Source: Micrococcaceae bacterium Sec5.8 (lineage in GTDB: Bacteria; Actinomycetota; Actinomycetes; Actinomycetales; Micrococcaceae). From it: DNA of 64,000 bases. A program made the translations under genes and the position numbers. Numbering within the stretch: position 1 is the first letter of the stretch; each line of letters begins with the position of its first letter. The notes under the pieces were generated by a model that was not told the DNA's origin, did not search any database, and saw only the letters and a program-made list of their open reading frames with translations. Below are positions 36,237 through 44,141 of the stretch, in pieces. The stretch covers positions 2,976,001-3,040,000 of the forward strand of contig CP143429.1 of NCBI GenBank assembly GCA_039636775.1. The letters are read 5' to 3'.

Positions 36237-37132
36237 ATACCGGCGAGGACGGTGCCGTGGCGGTCATTACTGCCTTGTTGATGGTGGTGCTGCTTGGCAT
36301 CACCGCGATCGTGGTTGACGTTGGCATGATCTACGCCGAACGCTTCGAGTTGCAGAACGGGGCCGACGCCGCCGCGCTGGCCATCGCCCAGGACTGCGCC
36401 GTGGGCAACTGCGCCAACGCCGGCGCCACTGCCACGCGGTTGGCGGGTAAGAACTCCCACGACGGCGTTTCCGCGGCCACGGCAATCATCGCCGGAAATT
36501 CCGTCACAGTCCGGGCCAGCACCGCCACCCCGGACGGGGGCACCGCCATCCAACACTGGTTCGCCCCAATCCTGGGCATCAATTCCACCACCGTGGAAGC
36601 CGTCGCAAAAGCGTCCTGGGGCAGCCCGTCGAAGGCGTCGGTCTTTCCCTTCACGGCCCCCCGCTGCATGTTCAACTCGGCTCCCACAGATGTTGAGCTG
36701 TGGATCACCAGCACATCCACCTGCACCGGAGCAGGCGGAAAAACCCTGCCCGGAGCCTTCGGCTGGCTGGATGAAGACGAGAAAAAGAGTTGCAGGGCAT
36801 CCGTTGACGTGGACCAGATCATCGGCGGGGAACCCGGCAAGAGCGGCCCGCAAAACTGCGATATCGATGGCAAGGTCATCTTGTTGCCGGTGTACGAAAG
36901 CGCATCGGGTCAGGGCAACAACGTCTCCTACGTCATCGACGGTTTTGCCGCCTTTAAAGTCTCTGCACACAGCTGGCCAAGCGAGCAGAGATCGGAGCCG
37001 GGTTGCGTCCACTGCACCGGCATCAAAGGAACCTTCATCACGCTGGTCTCCCTCGCGGATCTCCAGTCGTTCGGCGTTGAAGAGCTCGGCGGAGAGTCAC
37101 TCAACGCCTTTTTCGTCGCACTAAGCCTTTAG
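36224..37132 (+). CDS. tadG: TadG-like Flp pilus assembly protein
   Basis: A 302-residue protein with an N-terminal membrane anchor. EDGAVAVITALLMVVLLGITAIVVDVGMIYAERFELQNGADAAALAIA is the TadE/TadG-like (DUF2134-type) segment, and a large extracellular region with about seven Cys follows (QDCAVGNC, RCMF, STCTG, SC, NCD, CVHC). The ATG at 36224 lies inside the end of tadE, so the two are translationally linked. It lacks an obvious vWA metal motif, so a role in assembly or surface anchoring is inferred from context. Confidence 0.8.
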   Translation: MRRLNTGEDGAVAVITALLMVVLLGITAIVVDVGMIYAERFELQNGADAAALAIAQDCAVGNCANAGATATRLAGKNSHDGVSAATAIIAGNSVTVRASTATPDGGTAIQHWFAPILGINSTTVEAVAKASWGSPSKASVFPFTAPRCMFNSAPTDVELWITSTSTCTGAGGKTLPGAFGWLDEDEKKSCRASVDVDQIIGGEPGKSGPQNCDIDGKVILLPVYESASGQGNNVSYVIDGFAAFKVSAHSWPSEQRSEPGCVHCTGIKGTFITLVSLADLQSFGVEELGGESLNAFFVALSL

Positions 37133-37143
37133 GAGCAATCACC

Positions 37144-37866
37144 GTGAAGAGCCGAGTCCTGGCGTTGGTAGCCGCCGCCGTGCTGGCCATCGCTGGAAGC
37201 TTCTTGCTGATCGCCTACACGAACGGGGCAGAGCAGCGTGCCTTGGCGGGCGTCCAAACCGTCGACGTGCTGATCGTCAGCGCGGCAGTGCCCGCCGGCA
37301 CTCCGGCCGACGTCGTGCTGCAAAGCGCCACCACGCAGGAAGTGCCGGCGAAAGCCCGGCCCGCGGACGCCGTTACTGATCCGGCTGCCCTCGGCGGACT
37401 GGTCACCACTGTTGATTTAGTCCCCGGCGAGCAGCTCCTGAGCACCCGGTTCCGGGACCCGGCAACAACGCAGGAGCCAGGGAGCATCACCGTTCCGGCC
37501 GGGATGCAGGAAGTATCGATTCTCCTGGAGCCGCAGCGCTCGGTCGGTGGGCTGCTGCAGGCCGGCGACACGGTAGGGGTGTTTATTTCCCTGGCAGCCC
37601 CGCCGGAAACCACCCACCTCACGCTGCACAAGGTCCTTGTCACGGCCGTGCAGGGAGCTGCCGCGGCGGCTACGAAAGACCCGGCCACCGGAGCCGGCAC
37701 AGGCGCCGCATCCAAGTCAGTGATGGTCACCCTTGCCCTGACCGCCGCCAACGCCGAGAAACTGGTCTACGGGCAGGAATTCGGGACCATCTGGCTTTCC
37801 GACGAACCCGCAACCGCTGGGGAAGACGGCACGCGCGAGCTGACCCGTGAAGGGGTCTACAAGTGA
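37144..37866 (+). CDS. cpaB: CpaB/RcpC-like SAF-domain pilus assembly protein
   Basis: A 240-residue protein with an N-terminal anchor (VLALVAAAVLAIAGSFLLIAYTNG) and a SAF domain: VLIVSAAVPAGTPADVV, then TTVDLVPGEQLLSTRF, then the RcpC-type SITVPAGMQEVSILLEPQRSVGGLLQAGDTVGVFISL. CpaB gates the secretin in Gram-negatives; no secretin gene is present here, as expected for a monoderm. The GTG start at 37144 follows AGGAGCAATCACC. Its stop overlaps the next GTG. Confidence 0.85.
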   Translation: MKSRVLALVAAAVLAIAGSFLLIAYTNGAEQRALAGVQTVDVLIVSAAVPAGTPADVVLQSATTQEVPAKARPADAVTDPAALGGLVTTVDLVPGEQLLSTRFRDPATTQEPGSITVPAGMQEVSILLEPQRSVGGLLQAGDTVGVFISLAAPPETTHLTLHKVLVTAVQGAAAAATKDPATGAGTGAASKSVMVTLALTAANAEKLVYGQEFGTIWLSDEPATAGEDGTRELTREGVYK

Positions 37867-39062
37867 GCCGGTATGTCGTAGTGACAGATGACGCTGCCCT
37901 GCCCGGCCGGCTCCGGCGTGCCGCCACCGGCCCGCTGGACGGCGTGGTCCACCAGTGGCAAGGTGCCAGATTGCCGGTCTGGCCGGCCGATATTCGCAAC
38001 GAGCTGGCGGAACCCGGGGACCTCGACGTCGTGGTTTTGGGCCCGGGGATGCCGCTGGACCTGGCGTTGGCGCTGACAACAAAATTTGAAACCGAATCCC
38101 CGGACGTGGCGGTGCTGCTGGCAGCGCCGGCGGACCCCGGCGTCGTGCTCTCCGCGTTGCGTGCCGGAGCCCGCGACCTGCTGGAGCCGGACGCCGACGC
38201 ACCCGCCATCACCGCCCTGCTTCACCGCGCTGTGGGCAGCGCCGGCCGCCGCCGAAGCGCACCGTCGGACCAAACCGCTACAGGGGGAAGGGCGGGACGG
38301 GTCATCGCCGTGGTCTCCCCCAAGGGTGGCGTCGGGAAAACGACAGTCGCGAGCAATCTGGCAATAGGCCTCGCCAAATCGGCGCCCCACGGCACCGTGT
38401 TGGTGGACCTGGACCTGCAGTTTGGCGATGTGGGCAGCGCGCTGGCAATCACGCCCGAGCATTCGGTGTACGACGCCGTACACGGGCCCGCGCGACGGGA
38501 CACCATGGTGCTGAAAACGTTTCTGAGCGCCCATCCCAGCGGCCTTTACGCCCTTTGCTCGCCGGACTCCCCCGCCGCAGCAGCGGAATTGACCGGAGAT
38601 GATGTCACCCATCTGCTGGAACAGCTGGCCAGCCAGTACCGCTACGTGGTGGTGGACACCGCACCGGGCCTCTCGGACCACACCCTTGCGGCCCTGGACA
38701 AGGCAACAGACTTCGTTTTTGTCAGCGGGCCGGATGTTCCGGGCGTCCGCGGGATGCGCAAGGAATTGGACGTACTCGCCGAGCTGGGGATGCACCCGCT
38801 CAAACGGCATATGGTGCTCAACAGCGCGGACTTCAAGGCAGGCATAACACTGCGCGATGTCGAATCAGCCCTCGGAACCAGCATCGATGTGGTGATACCG
38901 CACTCCCGTGCCGTTGCCCTCTCCACCAACCAGGGCTCTCCGCTGCTCTACGGGGCTGCCCGGGGACCGGCAACCAAGGCTTTTCAAAAACTACTCGCCC
39001 GCTTCGTTGCCCCGGTCGCCTCGCCGCGGCGGTACGGGCCACGCCACCGGATAGGTGCCTGA
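37863..39062 (+). CDS. tadZ: CpaE/TadZ-like MinD-family ATPase
   Basis: A 399-residue protein with an atypical receiver-like N-terminal half (DVVVLGPGMPLDLALALT, VLLAAPADPGVVLSALRAGARDLLEP) and a deviant Walker A ATPase, VVSPKGGVGKTTVASNLAIGL, near residue 152, followed by LVDLDLQFGDVG. TadZ/CpaE proteins place the pilus machine at a cell pole. The GTG 37863 overlaps the cpaB stop, and the stop overlaps the next ATG by one base. Confidence 0.88.
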   Translation: MSRYVVVTDDAALPGRLRRAATGPLDGVVHQWQGARLPVWPADIRNELAEPGDLDVVVLGPGMPLDLALALTTKFETESPDVAVLLAAPADPGVVLSALRAGARDLLEPDADAPAITALLHRAVGSAGRRRSAPSDQTATGGRAGRVIAVVSPKGGVGKTTVASNLAIGLAKSAPHGTVLVDLDLQFGDVGSALAITPEHSVYDAVHGPARRDTMVLKTFLSAHPSGLYALCSPDSPAAAAELTGDDVTHLLEQLASQYRYVVVDTAPGLSDHTLAALDKATDFVFVSGPDVPGVRGMRKELDVLAELGMHPLKRHMVLNSADFKAGITLRDVESALGTSIDVVIPHSRAVALSTNQGSPLLYGAARGPATKAFQKLLARFVAPVASPRRYGPRHRIGA

Positions 39063-40552
39063 TGAACCTCGCCGAACGACTGCAGGCTGCCCGCGGTGCG
39101 GCCGAGCCTGCCACCGCCGCGCCAGTCCGGCAGGCTCCTGCGACGCCGGCCAGCAGCGCCCCGGACGCCCGCTCCACCCGGGCGCCCGGGAAGCAGCAAG
39201 CGTCAGCCCCCCAGGCTGCCGGTAGTGCCCGCAAACCCGCCGTGGCGGAAGCGCCCCCGGCGCGGGACGCCCTGGCCAAGTTGAAGGACCGCGCCGGCTC
39301 CATCTTGTTCGAACGGCTGGGTACCCGGCTGATTGATACCTCCCTCACGGAGGACCAGCTCCATGCCCTGGTGCAGCAGGAACTGATCGAAGTGGTCGAG
39401 GCCGAGGAAGTGCCGCTGACCAAGGATGAGAGGCAACGGCTGATTAAGGGCGTGAGCGATGACGTCCTCGGCTACGGGCCGCTCCAGCGGCTGCTCGACG
39501 ACGAGAGTATCACCGAGATTATGGTCAACGGCCCGGACATGATCTATGTCGAGCAGCACGGTAAGCTCGCCCGCAGCAGGGTCCGCTTCGCCTCCGAACC
39601 ACACCTCCGCAAAGTCATCGAACGGATCGTGGCACGCGTGGGCCGCAGAATCGATGAGTCCTCACCGCTGGTCGATGCACGCTTGGCCGATGGATCCAGG
39701 GTCAACGCCGTCATACCGCCCCTGGCCGTCAACGGATCGTCACTGACAATCCGTAAATTTGCCACCGACCCCTTCCAGGTCCACGATCTCATCGGTTTCG
39801 GCACGCTCTCCCCGGAAATGGCGGAGTTGCTTAACGCCTGCGTCAAAGCCCGGCTCAACATCATCGTCTCAGGCGGCACGGGAACGGGTAAGACAACCCT
39901 GCTCAACGTGTTGTCCTCTTTCATCCCCGAGGGCGAACGCATCGTCACTATTGAAGATGCCGTGGAACTGCAGCTGCAGCAGGACCACGTGGTACGGCTC
40001 GAGAGCAGGCCCAGCAACATCGAAGGCAAAGGTGAGATCACCATCCGCGATCTGGTCCGCAATTCCCTCCGCATGCGGCCCGACCGGATCGTCGTCGGTG
40101 AAGTTCGCGGCGGCGAGACCCTGGACATGCTCCAAGCCATGAACACCGGCCACGACGGTTCACTTTCCACCGTGCACTCAAACTCCCCCCGTGACGCCAT
40201 CGCACGCCTCGAAACCCTCGTCCTGATGGCCGGGATGGACCTTCCCTTGCGGGCAGTCCGGGAACAGATTGCCTCCGCCGTGGATGTCATCGTGCAACTG
40301 ACCAGACTTCGGGACGGCACGCGCCGCGTCACCCACGTTACCGAGGTGCAAGGCATGGAAGGAGAAGTTGTGACCCTCCAGGACGCATTTGTGTTCGATT
40401 ACAGCGCGGGACTGGATCTGCAGGGCCGCTTCCTGGGCAAGCCCATGCCCACCGGGGTCCGGCCCAAATTCACAGACCGGTTCAAGGACCTCGGTATCGA
40501 ACTTTCGCCCGAGGTCTTCAACCCTGTTCCCGCAGCGGCCCGGGCACGATGA
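39062..40552 (+). CDS. tadA: CpaF/TadA secretion ATPase
   Basis: A 496-residue GspE-family hexameric ATPase powering Tad pilus assembly. After an Ala/Pro-rich first 80 residues, the N-terminal domain has YGPLQRLLDDESITEIMVNG. Walker A is ISGGTGTGKTTLLN near residue 270, with the Asp box ERIVTIEDAVELQL, Walker B region RMRPDRIVVGEVRGGETLDML and the His box GHDGSLSTVHSNSPRD. It overlaps tadZ by one base. Confidence 0.94.
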   Translation: MNLAERLQAARGAAEPATAAPVRQAPATPASSAPDARSTRAPGKQQASAPQAAGSARKPAVAEAPPARDALAKLKDRAGSILFERLGTRLIDTSLTEDQLHALVQQELIEVVEAEEVPLTKDERQRLIKGVSDDVLGYGPLQRLLDDESITEIMVNGPDMIYVEQHGKLARSRVRFASEPHLRKVIERIVARVGRRIDESSPLVDARLADGSRVNAVIPPLAVNGSSLTIRKFATDPFQVHDLIGFGTLSPEMAELLNACVKARLNIIVSGGTGTGKTTLLNVLSSFIPEGERIVTIEDAVELQLQQDHVVRLESRPSNIEGKGEITIRDLVRNSLRMRPDRIVVGEVRGGETLDMLQAMNTGHDGSLSTVHSNSPRDAIARLETLVLMAGMDLPLRAVREQIASAVDVIVQLTRLRDGTRRVTHVTEVQGMEGEVVTLQDAFVFDYSAGLDLQGRFLGKPMPTGVRPKFTDRFKDLGIELSPEVFNPVPAAARAR

Positions 40553-40565
40553 AGAGGGCATCCCC

Positions 40566-41498
40566 ATGGCACTGATCCTGGGATTCCTGTTGTGTTACAC
40601 CGCGCTGGGCATCATCGTCCTGTTCGTCGTAGCTCCGCGCAGGCCCGAAACCCTGCTGAACCGGCGGACGGCAGCCGCCGCCGGCCACAACACGCTGGGC
40701 GGGGGCATCGGTGCTCGGGCCACCGCCGCCGCCGAATCCCTGCTGAAGCGGCGCAACTACACCGCCGCGATGGCGGGAGCACTGGAACAAGCCGGCCTCG
40801 GCATCAGGGCGCCCGAGTTTGTCGTCCTCGCACTGGCGGCGGCGGCCGCGATCGGAGCAGGCGTCCTGGCCACGGTCGGACCGTTTCCGGCGCTGTTGTT
40901 CCTGCTTCTCTCACCCCTTGGCGCGCGCTTCCTCTTGCGGTTCCTCGCTTCGCGGCGGCGTGCCCAGTTCTCCGACCAGCTCGATGAGACCCTGCAGCTT
41001 TTGGCTGGAGGCCTTCGTGCCGGACACAGCCTGCTGCGGGCCATTGATGCGGTGGCAGGGGAAGCTGAGGCCCCGACCACGGAAGAGTTTTCCCGGATCA
41101 TCAACGAAACAAGGCTTGGGCGTGATCTGGGTGAGGCGCTGGACGATGCCGCCTCGCGGATGCGGTCGGAAGATTTTTCCTGGGTGGCGCAGGCCATCGC
41201 CATCCACCGCGAGGTGGGCGGCAACCTCGCGGACGTTCTGGACCAGGTTGGCCAAACCATCCGGGAGCGGAGCCAGATCCGGGGTCAGGTGAAGGCGCTC
41301 AGCGCCGAAGGAAAAATTTCGGCGCTCGTGCTCATGCTGCTTCCTTTAGTGATAACCGTCGCGTTGATGCTCATGAGCCCGGGCTACATGGACCCGATGG
41401 TACGGACGCCCTTAGGGCTGATGATGATCGGTGTGGCCGCCCTCCTCTTCACCGCCGGCGGATTTTGGCTGCGTAAAGTCGTCCAATTCAAGTTCTAG
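40566..41498 (+). CDS. tadB: TadB-like inner-membrane platform protein (T2SSF domain)
   Basis: A 310-residue protein with membrane helices at both ends and a cytoplasmic T2SSF domain in between (DQLDETLQLLAGGLRAGHSLLRAIDAVAGEAEAPTTEEF, EDFSWVAQAIAIHREVGGNLADVLDQV). TadB and TadC form the membrane platform on which TadA acts. The ATG at 40566 is 13 bp after tadA, with GAAGAGGG upstream. Confidence 0.9.
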   Translation: MALILGFLLCYTALGIIVLFVVAPRRPETLLNRRTAAAAGHNTLGGGIGARATAAAESLLKRRNYTAAMAGALEQAGLGIRAPEFVVLALAAAAAIGAGVLATVGPFPALLFLLLSPLGARFLLRFLASRRRAQFSDQLDETLQLLAGGLRAGHSLLRAIDAVAGEAEAPTTEEFSRIINETRLGRDLGEALDDAASRMRSEDFSWVAQAIAIHREVGGNLADVLDQVGQTIRERSQIRGQVKALSAEGKISALVLMLLPLVITVALMLMSPGYMDPMVRTPLGLMMIGVAALLFTAGGFWLRKVVQFKF

Positions 41499-41525
41499 GT
41501 TAGGCCCGAAAGGAGGAACGTTTGC

Positions 41526-42410
41526 ATGTCAGCTATTCCCATCACAGCTATTGGCTTACTCCTGGCCGCTTTTGTCCTGGCGTTCTGGGCCGTCCTTCGA
41601 ACCCGCGTTCCCGGGAAGGACTCCATCCGGGAGAACCTGTCCCGCGGCCTCATTGCCACGAAAAAGCCTGCCAAAACCAAGGGCTCCCTGTTGGAAGCCT
41701 ATGCCGGCCGCTTCACACCGAGGCGTTTAGTGGCCAACCTGGACCGGCAACTGGCCCTGGCGGGCCGCCCTGCCGCCTGGCCACTCAAACGACTGATGGC
41801 AGCGAAGGTTGCCGGGGCCATCATTGCCATCGTCCTCGGACTCCTGCTGATCAAGAGTGATCCAAGCGCCAAGACAATGTGGCTCTCGTTTGCGGTGTCC
41901 GTCCTCGGCTATTTCATTCCCGACCTCCTGATTTACAGCAGGGGGGTCGAGCGCCAGGCAGCTATTGGACTGGAGCTGCCCGACACCCTTGACCAAATGA
42001 CCATCGCGGTGGAAGCCGGCCTTGGTTTCGACGCAGCGATGTCCCGGACCGGTCAAAACGGAAAAGGACCGCTGGCCGCCGAGCTCGTCCGGACCCTTCA
42101 GGACATGCAGATCGGAATGTCGCGCCGCGAAGCCTACCTGGCCCTTGCCGACCGGACCGGCGCCCAGGATCTGCGTCGCTTCGTCAACGCCATCCTGCAG
42201 GCGGACCGGTACGGAATCTCCATTTCAGCCGTCCTCCGGACCCAGGCCAGCGAAATGCGGAGGAAGCGAAGGCAGCGGGCCGAGGAGCAGGCCATGAAAA
42301 TTCCGGTTAAGGTCCTTTTTCCACTGATGCTGTGCATCCTGCCGGTCCTCTTCATTGCCTTGCTCGGCCCAGCGGCTATCAACGTCGTGGATACGTTGAG
42401 CGGGCAGTGA
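41526..42410 (+). CDS. tadC: TadC-like inner-membrane platform protein (T2SSF domain)
   Basis: A 294-residue partner of TadB. The T2SSF core is ELPDTLDQMTIAVEAGLGFDAAMSRTG, then LRRFVNAILQADRYGISISAVLRTQASEMR, with a C-terminal double hydrophobic stretch LFPLMLCILPVLFIALLGPAAINV. The ATG at 41526 follows AAAGGAGG nine bases upstream, the strongest ribosome binding site in the locus. It is the last structural gene of the Tad operon; 161 bp with no clear terminator separate it from the HPt-like gene. Confidence 0.9.
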   Translation: MSAIPITAIGLLLAAFVLAFWAVLRTRVPGKDSIRENLSRGLIATKKPAKTKGSLLEAYAGRFTPRRLVANLDRQLALAGRPAAWPLKRLMAAKVAGAIIAIVLGLLLIKSDPSAKTMWLSFAVSVLGYFIPDLLIYSRGVERQAAIGLELPDTLDQMTIAVEAGLGFDAAMSRTGQNGKGPLAAELVRTLQDMQIGMSRREAYLALADRTGAQDLRRFVNAILQADRYGISISAVLRTQASEMRRKRRQRAEEQAMKIPVKVLFPLMLCILPVLFIALLGPAAINVVDTLSGQ

Positions 42411-42571
42411 AGGCGGATCAAAACGGCGCCGGGGCTGCACCGTGTCCTGGTGGCTCTCCGGCCCGCCTGCGCGCTTCCCACGGAACTACCCCCTGGGCGT
42501 CCTTCCTCCGGTCGTCCTTGCCCTTCACCTGCACTCCGGGTTTTCCCAAGGTCCGAAAGTAGCCTTGAACT

Positions 42572-43030
42572 ATGTCCATTCCGGCGTCGCGCGAGGGCGA
42601 CTGCAGCACCAACGGCGTCTGCCTTTCCGCAGCCCCGGACTCCCGGCCCGGCGAACGGGTGACTCCGGGGGCCGGACTGCCGCTGCTGGACTTGCAGGTG
42701 CTCCGGCACCTGGAAGTCGAGATGGGCGATCCAGCCGTGGCCCGGTCCTTCGCGCAGGACTACCTCCGGATCTGGGAGAAGCGGATCCAATTACTTATCC
42801 GGTCCGTTGCAAACAAAGACCCCTATGCGGCCATGGACGCAGTCCTCAGCCTGAAGAACTCCGCCCTCATGGTGGGAGCCTCCAGGCTGTCCGCCCTGGC
42901 CTTGGAACTTGAAGAGATCATCCCGACGAAAGACTTCTCCTCAGCGCCAGCAAGGGTGGCCGTCATCGCCGAGGTCGGCCAGGCCACGAATCAAGCCCTG
43001 CAGCGGTGTTATCTAGCGCAGAAGAACTAA
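42572..43030 (+). CDS. HPt-domain-like protein lacking the phospho-accepting histidine
   Basis: A 152-residue protein with a disordered N-terminus (about 36 residues) and a helical HPt-like region (LLDLQVLRHLEVEMGDPAVARSFAQDY, then AAMDAVLSLKNSALMVGASRLSALALELEE). Canonical HPt domains have HxLKGxA; here the matching positions read LSLKNSA, with Leu92 where the His should be and Asn for the Gly. The Leu codon is CTC (42845-42847), one base from His CAC. It lies between the Tad operon and a response regulator/kinase pair, pointing to a non-phosphorylated docking role or a decayed phosphotransfer protein. Confidence 0.65.
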   Translation: MSIPASREGDCSTNGVCLSAAPDSRPGERVTPGAGLPLLDLQVLRHLEVEMGDPAVARSFAQDYLRIWEKRIQLLIRSVANKDPYAAMDAVLSLKNSALMVGASRLSALALELEEIIPTKDFSSAPARVAVIAEVGQATNQALQRCYLAQKN

Positions 43031-43049
43031 CTTCCGGCGTGGTGTTGGA

Positions 43050-43889
43050 TTACTCCGCGCGCTTCGGCGCACGCCGGTACCCTAATCCGCGGACAGTAAT
43101 CAGCCAACGGGGGTCTTGCGGATCTTCGCCGAGCTTGCGGCGAAGATTTCCGATATGCACTTCGACAGCCCGTTCATCGGCGCCGCTGATGTAGGTGTCG
43201 TCCCGGAAGTGCTCGCCCCGCACCACACGTACCAGGTCGGAGCGGGTTCGAACCGCGCCGGTCCCCCGCAGCAACTCGTGCAGAAGGTCGAATTCGCTGC
43301 GCGTGAGCACCAAGTCCTTGCCGCGCGAAACCACTGTCCGGCTGGCTGTGTTCAGGGAGAGCCCGTTGTGGCGCAGCACCTCGCCGTATCCGGCCTGCCC
43401 GGCGTCGTCACCATCGGCATCAGGGTGGTGCACAGCGCCCATGGCTGATGCGACCGCCCCACCCGAGGCATCCCTGCCCGGGCCGATCCCGGTTCCGGCG
43501 CCGGCCGCCACCGCGGCCTGCCGGGGGCGGCGCATCATGGCTGTGATACGGGCCCGGAGCTCCCGGGGGCGGAAGGGTTTCACCAAGTAGTCATCTGCTC
43601 CGCCCTGCAAGGCAGAAATCGTGTCCAGCTCCTCATCCCGGCCGGAAATCATGACCACATAGGCGTCGCTGAACTGCCTGATCCGACGCAGCACTTCGAA
43701 GCCATCGATATCGGGGAGCCCGACATCCAGAGTAATGACGCTGGCCTGGCGATGTTTGGCCAACGCCACGCCGTCGCTGCCGGTCGCCGCTGAGTGCACC
43801 TCGAAGCCCGACTGCCGGAGGACAGCGTCGAGGAGGCCACGCACGTCGTCATCATCTTCAATTACTACGGCTATACCAAGATCACTCAC
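43050..43889 (-). CDS. OmpR/PhoB-family response regulator
   Basis: A 279-residue two-domain regulator from GTG 43889 (a TTG at 43961 would add 24 residues). The receiver domain has the acidic cluster EDDDD, the phospho-acceptor Asp55 in TLDVGLPD, the Thr/Ser switch ISGRDEE and the Lys in YLVKPFRPREL. A roughly 50-residue Gly/Ala/Asp-rich linker, unusually long, leads to a winged-helix domain (LTRSEFDLLHELLRG, VEVHIGNLRRKLGED, ITVRGLGYR). It is divergent from the histidine kinase at 44142, its likely partner. Confidence 0.9.
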   Translation of the reverse strand: MSDLGIAVVIEDDDDVRGLLDAVLRQSGFEVHSAATGSDGVALAKHRQASVITLDVGLPDIDGFEVLRRIRQFSDAYVVMISGRDEELDTISALQGGADDYLVKPFRPRELRARITAMMRRPRQAAVAAGAGTGIGPGRDASGGAVASAMGAVHHPDADGDDAGQAGYGEVLRHNGLSLNTASRTVVSRGKDLVLTRSEFDLLHELLRGTGAVRTRSDLVRVVRGEHFRDDTYISGADERAVEVHIGNLRRKLGEDPQDPRWLITVRGLGYRRAPKRAE

Positions 43890-44141
43890 TACTGTCCCTG
43901 TCCCTCTATCCGACAATGTTTCCCTACAGCCCGGCGCCAGTGCAGAAACACTTCCAGACAACCCACGCTACAACGTCGGCGGGCTGGACCCTTTCAATTC
44001 GCCGGATCAGTTTATGAGCCGCCACCCGCCGCGTCACTTGTCCCATTGCTGCTGCCGCCCCGTGCATAATGGTCTTCATGCCACGGTCAATGCACTTGCG
44101 GTCAAGGAAACCAACAGCGCCGGCCAGATAGGGACACAATA

